A stretch of DNA of 64,000 nt. Source: Streptomyces roseirectus (GTDB taxonomy: Bacteria > Actinomycetota > Actinomycetes > Streptomycetales > Streptomycetaceae). Below the pieces are notes generated by a model that was not told the origin of the DNA, ran no database searches, and was given only the letters and a program-made list of their open reading frames with translations. Position numbers and translations under genes: made by a program. Below are positions 56,291-64,000 of the stretch, in pieces. The stretch is from assembly GCF_014489635.1 (NCBI RefSeq), contig NZ_CP060828.1, positions 2,642,001 through 2,706,000 on the forward strand, given 5' to 3'. Position 1 is the first letter of the stretch. Every line of letters starts with the position of its first letter.

Positions 56291-57127
56291 TCAGATGCCG
56301 ACCTTGATGCGCGTGAAGCGCTTCAGGGTGACACCGGCCTCGTCCAGGACCTTCTGGACGGACTTCTTGTTGTCCAGGGCGTAGGGCTGGCCCAGGAGCG
56401 TGGCGTCCTTGAAGAAGCCGTTGAGGCGACCCTCGACGATCTTCGGCAGGGCGGCCTCGGGCTTGCCCTCGGCGCGGGTGGTCTCCTCGGCGACGCGGCG
56501 CTCGGTCTCGACGACCTCGGCCGGGACGTCCTCCTTGGCGAGGTACTTCGGCGCGAAGGCGGCGATGTGCTGGGCGACGCCCTTGGCGACCTCGGCGCTC
56601 GGCTTGTCCAGCTCGACGAGGACACCGATCTGCGGGGGCAGGTCGGGCATCGTGCGGTGCATGTACGCGAAGACGAAGCCGTCGCCGTACTGCGCGAAGC
56701 GGTCGAGGACGATCTTCTCGCCGAGGTTGGCGTTGGCCTCGTCGACGAACGCCTGGACGGTCTTGCCGGCCTCGATCTCGGAGCCGAGGAGGGCGTCGAG
56801 GTCGGCCGGGGAGGTCGCGACGATGTGCTCGGCGATCTGCTGGGCGACGGCCTGGAACTTCTCGCCCTTGGCGACGAAGTCGGTCTCGCACTTCAGCTCG
56901 ACGAGAACGCCGGAGCTGTTGTCGTCGGCGATGATCGAGACGACGGCGCCGTTCTCGGCGGAGCGGCCCTCGCGCTTGGCGACGCCCTTCTGGCCCTTGA
57001 TGCGCAGCGCCTCGACGGCCTTCTCGACGTTGCCGTCGGCCTCGTCCAGGGCCTTCTTGCAGTCCATCATGCCGGCACCGGTGAGCTCGCGGAGCTTCTT
57101 GACGTCGGCGGCGGTGTAGTTCGCCAT
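56291..57127 (-). CDS. tsf: elongation factor Ts
   Basis: A 278-aa guanine-nucleotide exchange factor for EF-Tu. N-terminal UBA-like domain LRELTGAGMMDCKKALDEADGN, the TDFV motif (KCETDFVAKG) that contacts EF-Tu, and a C-terminal dimerisation part. The ATG at 57127 is conventional. It follows rpsB after 142 bp containing a hairpin. Confidence 0.96.
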   Translation of the reverse strand: MANYTAADVKKLRELTGAGMMDCKKALDEADGNVEKAVEALRIKGQKGVAKREGRSAENGAVVSIIADDNSSGVLVELKCETDFVAKGEKFQAVAQQIAEHIVATSPADLDALLGSEIEAGKTVQAFVDEANANLGEKIVLDRFAQYGDGFVFAYMHRTMPDLPPQIGVLVELDKPSAEVAKGVAQHIAAFAPKYLAKEDVPAEVVETERRVAEETTRAEGKPEAALPKIVEGRLNGFFKDATLLGQPYALDNKKSVQKVLDEAGVTLKRFTRIKVGI

Positions 57128-57215
57128 GAGTCGTTAAGTCTTTCTCGAAGTCTGGAAGATCTGCCCGGTCCACGATCCCCACGTGTGGGTGCGGTTCGTG
57201 GACCTATGGGTGAAC

Positions 57216-57248
57216 GGCGGGGGCGGCTCGGATGTCGCCGCCCCCGCC
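57216..57248 (-). terminator. hairpin between rpsB and tsf
   Basis: Perfect 12-bp stem GGCGGGGGCGGC / GCCGCCCCCGCC with a 9-base loop, 21 bp after the rpsB stop. As rpsB and tsf normally share a transcript, partial termination (attenuation) is more likely than a full stop. Confidence 0.6.
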
Positions 57249-57269
57249 GTCAACGCTGACGGTGGCGGG

Positions 57270-58169
57270 TCAGGCCTGCTCGGCCTCGGCGGCCGGAGCC
57301 TCGGCGGCGGGGGCCTCGGCCTCGGCGGCCGGGGTCTCCTCGGCGGGGGCCTCGGCAGCGGGGGCCTCAGCGGCGGCCGGAGCCTCGTCGGCCTTCTTCT
57401 CACCCTCGAGCAGGTCGCGCTCCCACTCGGCGAGGGGCTCGCCGGCGGCCTTCTCACCCTTGTCGCCGGTGTTGACGCCGGAACGGGAGATCAGGCCCTC
57501 GGCGACGGCGTCGGCGATGACGCGGGTGAGCAGGGTGACGGAGCGGATCGCGTCGTCGTTGCCCGGGATCTTGTAGTCGACCTCGTCGGGGTCGCAGTTC
57601 GTGTCGAGGATGGCGACGACCGGGATGTTCAGCTTCCGGGCCTCGCCGACCGCGATGTGCTCCTTCTTGGTGTCCACGATCCAGACGGCGCTGGGAACCT
57701 TGGACATCTCGCGGATACCGCCGAGGGTCTTCTCCAGCTTGGCCTTCTCGCGCGACAGCACGAGGAGTTCCTTCTTGGTGAGACCGGACGCGGCGACGTC
57801 CTCGAAGTCGATCTGCTCAAGCTCCTTGAGGCGCTGCAGACGCTTGTAGACGGTCGAGAAGTTGGTGAGCATGCCGCCCAGCCAGCGCTGGTTGACGTAG
57901 GGCATGCCGACGCGGGACGCCTGCTCGGCGATGGCCTCCTGCGCCTGCTTCTTCGTGCCGACGAACATGACCGTGCCGCCGTGGGCGACGGTCTCCTTGA
58001 CGAACTCGTAGGCGCGGTCGATGTACGACAGCGACTGGAGCAGGTCGATGATGTAGATGCCGTTGCGCTCGGTGAAGATGAAGCGCTTCATCTTCGGGTT
58101 CCAGCGACGGGTCTGGTGACCGAAGTGGACGCCGCTCTCCAGCAGCTCCCGCATCGTGACGACGGCCAT
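57270..58169 (-). CDS. rpsB: 30S ribosomal protein S2
   Basis: A 299-aa S2 protein of the small subunit. It has [55 protein letters not shown]-type [17 protein letters not shown] and [11 protein letters not shown]. Beyond the core (about 255 residues) comes a 40-residue Ala/Glu/Pro tail ([20 protein letters not shown]), as in other Streptomyces. The ATG at 58169 has AGGAG 7 nt upstream. A 271-bp spacer to the divergent M23 peptidase gene holds its promoter. Confidence 0.96.
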   Translation of the reverse strand: MAVVTMRELLESGVHFGHQTRRWNPKMKRFIFTERNGIYIIDLLQSLSYIDRAYEFVKETVAHGGTVMFVGTKKQAQEAIAEQASRVGMPYVNQRWLGGMLTNFSTVYKRLQRLKELEQIDFEDVAASGLTKKELLVLSREKAKLEKTLGGIREMSKVPSAVWIVDTKKEHIAVGEARKLNIPVVAILDTNCDPDEVDYKIPGNDDAIRSVTLLTRVIADAVAEGLISRSGVNTGDKGEKAAGEPLAEWERDLLEGEKKADEAPAAAEAPAAEAPAEETPAAEAEAPAAEAPAAEAEQA

Positions 58170-58440
58170 GGCCGCACTCCTAGTTTTCTCGGTTGTGCCG
58201 TGGAAACCGGACGGTCTCCACGCCTGACGCCCGCGATGCGCCCAGCCGCGAAGGACCGAGGGACGCGAAGTACGGACCGTTTCCGGCCCCGTACCGGGGC
58301 GTGCGAAGTCGACCCGGTGACCCGGATCGCCGCTAAAAGTGTACGGGACGCGTACACCCCCGGATGACGCCGCTGTCCACAACCCCGGAGTACTCCACAG
58401 GCGTGAACGCGTGAAGCGTCCGTGAACCCACACTCCCCCC

Positions 58441-58914
58441 ATGCACAAAGCCCTATGCGCCCTCCTGCTCCTGCTGCCCCCTTCGGCCACCTGGCCGATC
58501 ACCCCGCACCCCCCGGTCCTGCGCCCCTACGACCCGCCCCCGACCCCGTACGCCAAGGGCCACCGGGGTGTGGATCTCGCCGCCGCCCCTGGCGCGCCGG
58601 TCCGGGCGCCCGCTCCCGCCGAGGTCGTCTTCGCCGGACGCGTCGCGGGCCGAGGCGTCATCACCCTGCGACTCCACACCTCGGGCACACCACCTCTCCA
58701 CACCACCTACGAACCCGTCCGCCCCAGGGTCGCCCGGGGCGACGAGGTCACCGCGGGCGAGGTCATCGGCGAGCTGGAACCGGCCACCGCCCACTGCGCC
58801 GTGCCCTGCCTCCACTGGGGCCTGAAACGCGGGGAGACCTACCTGAACCCCCTGACGCTCCTCCCCGGCACCCGGCCGAGGCTGCTCCCCTACCTGGACG
58901 TCCCGCCGACCTGA
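58441..58914 (+). CDS. small exported M23-family peptidase
   Basis: A 157-aa protein with an N-terminal signal peptide ([15 protein letters not shown]). It carries the M23 (lysostaphin-like) metal motif H-x3-D (GHRGVDLAA) and H-x-H-like LHWGL ([15 protein letters not shown]), in the order of LytM endopeptidases, which cleave peptidoglycan cross-links. The first His may be missing from a complete H-x-H, so activity needs checking. It ends inside the 3' end of the convergent TetR gene (25-bp overlap). The ATG at 58441 has no strong ribosome-binding site. Confidence 0.82.
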   Translation: MHKALCALLLLLPPSATWPITPHPPVLRPYDPPPTPYAKGHRGVDLAAAPGAPVRAPAPAEVVFAGRVAGRGVITLRLHTSGTPPLHTTYEPVRPRVARGDEVTAGEVIGELEPATAHCAVPCLHWGLKRGETYLNPLTLLPGTRPRLLPYLDVPPT

Positions 58915-59492
58915 CCGCAGACCCCGCGCAGCACCATCCCGACCGCGGCCTCGGCGACCACCGCGGGCTCCTCGACGCCCAGCTCGATCCGCCGCACCGC
59001 GGAGTCCACCACACCCTGCACCAGCATCGCCGCGAGCCGCGGCTCGGCGTGCCCCAGCTCCCCGAGCGCGGAGACGATCATCGCGACGAGCCCCCCGTGC
59101 GCGGCCCGGATCTTCTCCCGGGCCCCGGCGTCCAGCTCGCTCGCGGAGATGGCGACGACGGCCCGGTGCCGCCGGTCCCCCACCAGGTCGAGCTGCGTGC
59201 GCACATACGCCTCGACCTTCGCCGCACCCCCCTCGACCGCCCCCATGGCCACCTCGACCTCAGCGGCCCACACCGGGAAGTCGACCTCGCACAGCTCCTC
59301 GACCACGGCCGCCCGGGACCGGAAGTACTCGTACACCGACGAGCGGGCCAGCCCCGTCCGCTCGGCCAGCGCCGGGAACGTCAGCGCCTCCGTCCCTCCC
59401 TCGGACAGCAGGGACCGGGCCGCGTCCAGCAGGGCGGCTCGCTGCATCGACCGGTGCTCGGCCACAGAGGCCGCTCGAATCCTTGGCACCAC
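58890..59492 (-). CDS. TetR-family transcriptional regulator
   Basis: A 200-aa regulator. N-terminal helix-turn-helix LLDAARSLLSEGGTEALTFPALAERTGLARSSVYEYFRSRAAVVEE fits TetR; the C-terminal ligand domain is helical and poorly conserved. Two GTG codons at 59492 and 59489 are possible starts. It lies directly downstream of whiG (36 bp upstream, same strand), which is a common neighbour in Streptomyces. Target and ligand unknown. Confidence 0.87.
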   Translation of the reverse strand: MVPRIRAASVAEHRSMQRAALLDAARSLLSEGGTEALTFPALAERTGLARSSVYEYFRSRAAVVEELCEVDFPVWAAEVEVAMGAVEGGAAKVEAYVRTQLDLVGDRRHRAVVAISASELDAGAREKIRAAHGGLVAMIVSALGELGHAEPRLAAMLVQGVVDSAVRRIELGVEEPAVVAEAAVGMVLRGVCGQVGGTSR

Positions 59493-59528
59493 CCCACTGT
59501 ACGGACGCCCACCTTCACGCGGGAGCCC

Positions 59529-60371
59529 TCACCGCCCGAACCCGGCCAGCTTCGCCCGTAGCTGGAGCACCGACTTCGTGTGGATCTGGCTGACCCGGCT
59601 CTCGGTCACCCCGAGGACGTTCCCGATCTCCGCGAGGGTCAGTCCCTCGTAGTAGTAGAGCGTGACCACGGTCTTCTCCCGGGCCGGCAGCGTGTTGATC
59701 GCCCGTGCGAGGAACCGGCGCAGCTCCCGGTCCTCCGCGACCTCCACCGGGTTGTCGGCGGCGTGGTCCTCCAGGGTGTCCATGAAGGACAGCCCGTCCC
59801 CGTTCTCGCTGCCGACGTGCAGCAGCTCGTCGAGCGCGACGACGTTCGCCAGCGACAACTGGCTGAACACCGCGTGCAGTTCCTCGACGGCGATCCCCAG
59901 TTCCGCCGCCACCTCCTGCTCGCTCGGCGTCCGCCGCAGCCGCGCCTCCAGCGTCGCGTACGCCCGCTCGACGTTGCGCGCCTTCTGCCGCACCGACCGC
60001 GGGATCCAGTCCAGCGCCCGGAGTTCGTCGATCATCGCCCCCCGGATGCGGGTGATCGCGTACGTCTCGAACTTGATCTCCCGGTCGATGTCGAACTTCT
60101 CGATCGCGTCGATCAGCCCGAAGATCCCGGACGACACGAAGTCCGCCTGCTCCACGTTGGGCGGCAGCCCCACGCTCACCCGGCCCGCCACGTATTTCAC
60201 GAGGGGCGAGTAGTGGAGGATCAGCTGCTCCCGCAGCCGCTCGTCCCCCGTCTCCTTGTACGACCGCCACAGCTCGTCGAGCGTCGAGGGAGCGGGCGGC
60301 CGCACGCTGCCACCGTTCCGGGCGGCTGGGGGGACAGCCGCCCGGTCGGACCCGGAGGTGTGCTGGGGCAT
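59529..60371 (-). CDS. whiG: sporulation RNA polymerase sigma factor WhiG
   Basis: A 280-aa sigma factor of the FliA/SigD class that commits aerial hyphae to sporulation. Region 2 reads [48 protein letters not shown] with [26 protein letters not shown]; region 4 ends [49 protein letters not shown]. The ATG at 60371 follows AAGG by 6 nt; the longer reading to 60515 lies in untranslated sequence. Its length equals that known for S. coelicolor WhiG. Confidence 0.97.
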   Translation of the reverse strand: MPQHTSGSDRAAVPPAARNGGSVRPPAPSTLDELWRSYKETGDERLREQLILHYSPLVKYVAGRVSVGLPPNVEQADFVSSGIFGLIDAIEKFDIDREIKFETYAITRIRGAMIDELRALDWIPRSVRQKARNVERAYATLEARLRRTPSEQEVAAELGIAVEELHAVFSQLSLANVVALDELLHVGSENGDGLSFMDTLEDHAADNPVEVAEDRELRRFLARAINTLPAREKTVVTLYYYEGLTLAEIGNVLGVTESRVSQIHTKSVLQLRAKLAGFGR

Positions 60372-60624
60372 TCGTCGCCTTGTGCCGTTCTGCCGTGAGT
60401 ACGTGAGGTAGGAGTGCCTACGGCCGGTCTGTGCCGGAATCATCGTGAGCGTAGCGTGACAAAGCTGTCGCGGTGCGCGAAGAACAGGCCCCGGCAGGTG
60501 CGCAGATACGTTCACTCGGCCGTCCCGCAGGGGTCGGCGCGGTGCGCGTGTGATCTGTCTCGTCCGTCAACTGCCGGAATTCCCAAGGGGTTACGCGTTC
60601 CCTCGGACGGCCGAACCGGGCGCC

Positions 60625-61779
60625 TCACGGCCCGCCCCGGCCGCCGCGAACGGACATCACCGCCTGGCGTGTCAACTTCCAGCTCTCGCCGTGTCGTTCG
60701 ACATACCCGAGTGCCCGCAGTTCGTACAGCCGGGCGATGGCGTCGTCCCTCGTGGTGGCCGCGGCCCGCGCGATCTCCGCGACCTTCGCGGCGCGGCTGC
60801 CCGGCAGTCCGTCCAGCACGCGCCGGGCGCCGGGGTCCAGCAGGTCCCGGGGTAGCTCGGGCCCTCTGCGCTCCGGCGCCAGCTCGCCCATCTCCCCCAC
60901 CAGTTCCACGACGTCGGCGGCGTCGGTCACCACCTGCCCGCCGCCCCGCAGGAGTTCGTGCACCCCGGCGGAGAGCGCGCTCGTCACCGGTCCCGGCACG
61001 CCCATCGTGTGCCGCCCGAGTCGCTGCGCGGCCCGTGCGGTGACCAGCGAGCCGCTGCGCAGCGCCGCCTCCACGACGACCGTGCCCCGGGTCAGCGCGG
61101 CGATCACCCGATTCCGCAGCACGAACCGGCTGGGCGTCGGATGCGCGCCCGGCGGCAACTCCCCCACCACGAGCCCCTGCTCGGCGATCCGCCCGATCAG
61201 TTCGGCGTGCCCGCGCGGGTACGCCTGGTCCACTCCGCAGGCGAGCACGGCCACGGTCGCCCCGCCCACCCCCAACGCCCCCCGGTGCGCGGCCCCGTCC
61301 ACCCCGTAAGCGCCCCCGGACACGACCACCCACCCCCGCTCCGCCAGCCCGGCCCCCAGCGACGCCCCCACATGCGCCCCGTACTCGGTGCAGGCCCGAG
61401 CCCCCACCACGGCGACCGACCGCAGCGCCCACATCCGCAGACTGGCCCGCCCCCGCACCCACAGCCCCAACGGCCGCCCGTCCCCCAACTCGTCCAACGC
61501 GCCAGGCCACTCGACCTCCCCCGGACAAACAAACCGAGCCCCCACCCCGGACGCCACCTCCAGATCCCGCTCCCCATCCGCCTCCTCCGCCCGCCCCCGC
61601 ATCCCACCCCACCGCCGCTCACTCATCCCCACCGGCCCCGCCCCACCCCACCGAACCCACCGAGCCGCCTCCACAGCCCCCACCTCCCGAACCCACCGCC
61701 CCCCGACCTCGTCCCCCGGCTCGACAACCCGCCCCAGAAACACCCGAGCAACCCGCTCCTCCGCACTGACCTCAACCAC
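60625..61779 (-). CDS. dprA: DNA-processing protein DprA (Smf)
   Basis: A 384-aa DprA protein, which loads RecA on single-stranded DNA in transformation and repair. The Rossmann core reads VAVVGARACTEYGAHVGASLGAGLAERGWVVVSGGAYGVDGAAHRGAL and LPPGAHPTPSRFVLRNRVIAALTRGTVVVEAALRSGSLVTARAAQRLGR. A C-terminal winged-helix part follows. The GTG at 61779 is chosen for the AAGGAG 8 nt upstream; an ATG at 61818 has none. It follows the ComM/YifB gene by 67 bp. Confidence 0.93.
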   Translation of the reverse strand: MVEVSAEERVARVFLGRVVEPGDEVGGRWVREVGAVEAARWVRWGGAGPVGMSERRWGGMRGRAEEADGERDLEVASGVGARFVCPGEVEWPGALDELGDGRPLGLWVRGRASLRMWALRSVAVVGARACTEYGAHVGASLGAGLAERGWVVVSGGAYGVDGAAHRGALGVGGATVAVLACGVDQAYPRGHAELIGRIAEQGLVVGELPPGAHPTPSRFVLRNRVIAALTRGTVVVEAALRSGSLVTARAAQRLGRHTMGVPGPVTSALSAGVHELLRGGGQVVTDAADVVELVGEMGELAPERRGPELPRDLLDPGARRVLDGLPGSRAAKVAEIARAAATTRDDAIARLYELRALGYVERHGESWKLTRQAVMSVRGGRGGP

Positions 61780-61846
61780 CCAGCACTCCTTCCTGTCCTT
61801 CCGGAAGAGGCCGCGCATCGGAGAGTGCGCGGCCCGACCGCCTGCC

Positions 61847-63472
61847 TCAGGCCAGCGCCCCGATCGCCATCGGCACCCCGCGCGGCACCCCGGTCCGCAG
61901 TTGCAGGGCGAGGGCGACGTCCGTCGCGTCGGGGCGGTCGTGGCCGACGAGGTCGGCGACCGTCCAGGCGACCCGCAGGACGCGGTCGACGCCCCGGGCG
62001 GTGAGGACACCGCGTTCGAGATTGCGTTCCGCCTCGTCCATCGCCCCGGGCACCGCGTGCCAGCGGCTGCGCAGCTCCCGGCCGGGGATCTCGCTGTTGG
62101 TGCGCCACGGCGTACCGGCGAGGCGGGCCGCCGCGCGTTCCCTGGCCGCCAGCACCCGGGCGGCGACCGTCGCCGTGGACTCCCCGCCGGGGCCCCGGTG
62201 CGTCAGCTCGGCGCGGCCGACCGGGTCCACCTCGACCCGCAGGTCGACCCGGTCGAGCAGGGGCCCGGAGAGGCGGGCCTGGTAGCGGCGGATCACCGAG
62301 GGCGGACACTCGCACAGCGTGTCCCGCTGGGAGAACCGCCCGCAGGGGCACGGGTTCGCGGCCAGCACCATCAGGAACCGCGCCGGGAACCGCACCACCC
62401 CGGCACTGCGGGCGATCACCACGTGCCCCGCCTCCAGCGGCTGGCGCAGCGCGTCGAGGGCGGTGCTGTTGAACTCCGGCGCCTCGTCCAGAAAGAGAAC
62501 GCCGCGATGAGCCAACGACACCGCGCCGGGCCGCGCGATACCGGGCCCGCCTCCGACCAGCGCCTGCATCGTGGCCGAGTGGTGCGGGGCGCAGTACGGG
62601 GCCACGTCGACGAGCGGCTTGCCCGGCGGCAGCAGCCCGGCCACCGAGTGCACGGCCGTGACCTCCAGGGACTCCTCTCGCCCGAGCGGGGGCAGGACCG
62701 CCGGGAGGCGTTCCGCGAGCATGGTCTTGCCGGCGCCCGGCGGGCCCTCCAGGAACAGGTGGTGTCCGCCGGCCGCCGAGACCTCCACCGCCGTCCGGGC
62801 CGAGAGCTGCCCCACGACGTCGGCGAGGTCGTGCCCCTGGTCCTGCTGGGCGGCGCCCATGCTGTGCATGCCGGTGGCCGAGCCCGTGCCGGGCACCCGC
62901 AGCCCCGCGAGCAGCGGGTCCGGCCTGCCGGCCTCGTCCGGTTCCTCCTCCGGCACCGGTTCGTCCGCCAGGACGGCGATCAGCTGCCGCAGACTGCGCA
63001 CCCCGAGCACCGACACCCCCGGGACGAGAGACGCCTCGGCCGCCGCGCACTCCGGGACGACGACCTGCTGGTATCCCGACTCCGCGGCGGCCAGCACGGC
63101 CGGCAGGATGCCCCGCACGGGACGCACCCGTCCGTCGAGGCCCAGCTCGCCGATCATCACGATGTCGGCCAGCACCCTCGGGTCGATCCGCTCCGCCGCG
63201 CCGAGCACCGCGCAGGCGACGGCGAGGTCGAATCCGGAGCCCGCCTTGGGCACCGACGCCGGGCTGAGCCCGACCGTGAGCTTCTTCTGCGGCCACTCGC
63301 CGCCCGAGTTGACGACCGCTGCCCGTACCCGGTCCCGGCTCTCCGTCAAGCTCTTGTCCGGCAACCCCACCAGCGTGAACGCCGCCACCCCCGGCTCCAG
63401 ATCCGCCTGGACCTCGACGACGACGCCCTCGACGCCGACGAGGGCCACGGAACACGTGCGCGCGAACCCCAT
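61847..63472 (-). CDS. comM: ComM/YifB-family AAA+ ATPase (Mg-chelatase-like)
   Basis: A 541-aa protein. An N-terminal Lon-protease-like domain (VEVQADLEPGVAAFTLVGLPDKSLTESRDRV and GGEWPQKKLTVGLSP) precedes an AAA+ module with Walker A LEGPPGAGKT and Walker B LFLDEAPEF, and a C-terminal Mg-chelatase subunit-like part. In competent bacteria this helicase helps branch migration; in Streptomyces its role is untested. The ATG at 63472 lies 1 bp past the yraN stop, so yraN, this gene and dprA form one operon. Confidence 0.93.
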   Translation of the reverse strand: MGFARTCSVALVGVEGVVVEVQADLEPGVAAFTLVGLPDKSLTESRDRVRAAVVNSGGEWPQKKLTVGLSPASVPKAGSGFDLAVACAVLGAAERIDPRVLADIVMIGELGLDGRVRPVRGILPAVLAAAESGYQQVVVPECAAAEASLVPGVSVLGVRSLRQLIAVLADEPVPEEEPDEAGRPDPLLAGLRVPGTGSATGMHSMGAAQQDQGHDLADVVGQLSARTAVEVSAAGGHHLFLEGPPGAGKTMLAERLPAVLPPLGREESLEVTAVHSVAGLLPPGKPLVDVAPYCAPHHSATMQALVGGGPGIARPGAVSLAHRGVLFLDEAPEFNSTALDALRQPLEAGHVVIARSAGVVRFPARFLMVLAANPCPCGRFSQRDTLCECPPSVIRRYQARLSGPLLDRVDLRVEVDPVGRAELTHRGPGGESTATVAARVLAARERAAARLAGTPWRTNSEIPGRELRSRWHAVPGAMDEAERNLERGVLTARGVDRVLRVAWTVADLVGHDRPDATDVALALQLRTGVPRGVPMAIGALA

Positions 63473-63473
63473 C

Positions 63474-63845
63474 TCAGGCCACCCCCCGCACATGCTCGAC
63501 GACGGCGGCCCCGCGCCGGGGCAGGAGCACGGCGACGACGTCGATGCGGACGCCGCCGGGCGGCGCCCCGCCATGGGTGTGGAGCCAGTGTTCGGCGAGC
63601 CCGCGCAGCCGGTCCGCCTTCTGGGGGGTCACTCCGGCGAGGGGGTGCTGGAAGGGCCCGTCCCGCCGTGTCTTCACCTCGCAGACGACCAGGACGTCCC
63701 CGTCCCGCGCCACGATGTCGATCTCACCGGTCCTGCCGCAGCGCCAGTTGCGCTCCAGGACCGTCATCCCGGCGTCGGCCAGCCGCCGTGCGGCCAGCTC
63801 CTCGCCGTACTCGCCGATTGCCTTGCGTGCCAGATCCGCGTTCAT
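63474..63845 (-). CDS. YraN-family endonuclease-like protein
   Basis: A 123-aa protein of the UPF0102 (YraN) family with a PD-(D/E)xK-like nuclease core: [39 protein letters not shown] and [13 protein letters not shown] (E...D...E-x-K). The ATG at 63845 has GGAGG about 11 nt upstream. The usual order yraN-comM-dprA is kept. No cleavage activity is established for this family. Confidence 0.9.
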   Translation of the reverse strand: MNADLARKAIGEYGEELAARRLADAGMTVLERNWRCGRTGEIDIVARDGDVLVVCEVKTRRDGPFQHPLAGVTPQKADRLRGLAEHWLHTHGGAPPGGVRIDVVAVLLPRRGAAVVEHVRGVA

Positions 63846-63971
63846 GTCGGCACCACCTCCGGCACCGACGATCACGCACCGGGCGGCCCCGAAAGGATCT
63901 TGGTGGACAAGCGCCCGCCTGTGGAAAACCCCGTCACTCGAAAGGGTGGCCCCTGCCGAACCGGGCCCCAC

Positions 63972-64000
63972 TCAGCTCCCCGGCAGCTCCAGATCACTCT
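63972..64000 (-). CDS. DUF2469 protein, C-terminal codons only (cut by the window edge)
   Basis: The last 29 bp encode S-D-L-E-L-P-G-S followed by a stop. This is the ending of the conserved actinobacterial DUF2469 protein that commonly precedes yraN in Streptomyces. The rest lies beyond the window. Confidence 0.6.

Noticed and set aside
61780..61818. ATG at 61818 as the dprA start
   Set aside because: There is no ribosome-binding site before it; GTG 61779 has AAGGAG at the right distance.

Overview
The window is a piece of a Streptomyces chromosome. The DNA is GC-rich throughout, with strong third-position GC. It carries the sporulation sigma factor gene whiG, the translation block rpsB-tsf-pyrH-frr-cdsA, mycothiol-dependent and LAXTG-sorted proteins, and many GTG starts with ATGA/GTGA translational coupling. 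From about 14 kb to the right end the order reads like the conserved Streptomyces core around gabT ... whiG ... yraN. No phage, integrase, transposase, CRISPR array, rRNA or tRNA was seen.

Left region (0-10 kb): a plant-polysaccharide unit. A GH74 xyloglucanase-type secreted enzyme lies downstream of a lipoprotein/two-permease sugar importer (minus strand). A cytoplasmic GH3 beta-glycosidase with two extra carbohydrate-binding-like domains points the other way. The divergent control region holds two identical 14-bp LacI-type palindromes. Next (9.5-13.6 kb) come an unknown 222-aa protein, an aldehyde dehydrogenase, a PAP2 phosphatase and an alpha/beta hydrolase with a TetR-like palindrome in its promoter.

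Amine and GABA region (13.6-42.5 kb): a C-loop small RNA resembling the actinobacterial 6C RNA, gabT, a VirD4-like membrane ATPase, a PucR regulator, and an aldehyde dehydrogenase-potDABC operon for polyamine uptake and oxidation, with what looks like the remnant of an FAD oxidoreductase. A second set (aldehyde dehydrogenase, divergent Lrp regulator, aminotransferase) lies at 39-42.5 kb. Both aldehyde dehydrogenase promoters contain widely spaced 8-bp inverted repeats. Between these sets lie a NADAR protein, adenosine deaminase, a glycerophosphodiester phosphodiesterase, an ECF sigma factor fused to its own membrane/anti-sigma-like half, a serine hydrolase, a CsoR-box-controlled secreted protein, an LAETG surface protein, and a SirTM-type sirtuin coupled to a zinc macrodomain ADP-ribosyl hydrolase. 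The sirtuin gene carries an in-frame 24-bp minisatellite in the middle of its fold. A histidine kinase gene next to it is wrecked: two frameshifts and a fusion to the tail of an MMPL transporter.

Right region (42.7-64 kb): a LolD/FtsE-like ABC transporter, a VOC protein, a LOG-family protein, a second LAETG surface protein, a mycothiol-dependent enzyme, a thiamine importer (thiB-thiP-thiQ) under a clear TPP riboswitch, rlmN, cdsA-frr-pyrH-tsf-rpsB, an M23 peptidase, a TetR regulator, whiG, dprA, the ComM/YifB AAA gene, yraN, and the last codons of a DUF2469 gene at the edge.

The strongest candidates for something not routinely described are the SirTM-macrodomain pair with its minisatellite, the copper-box-controlled protein with two repeated His-x-His-Pro domains, and the 6C-like RNA downstream of gabT.
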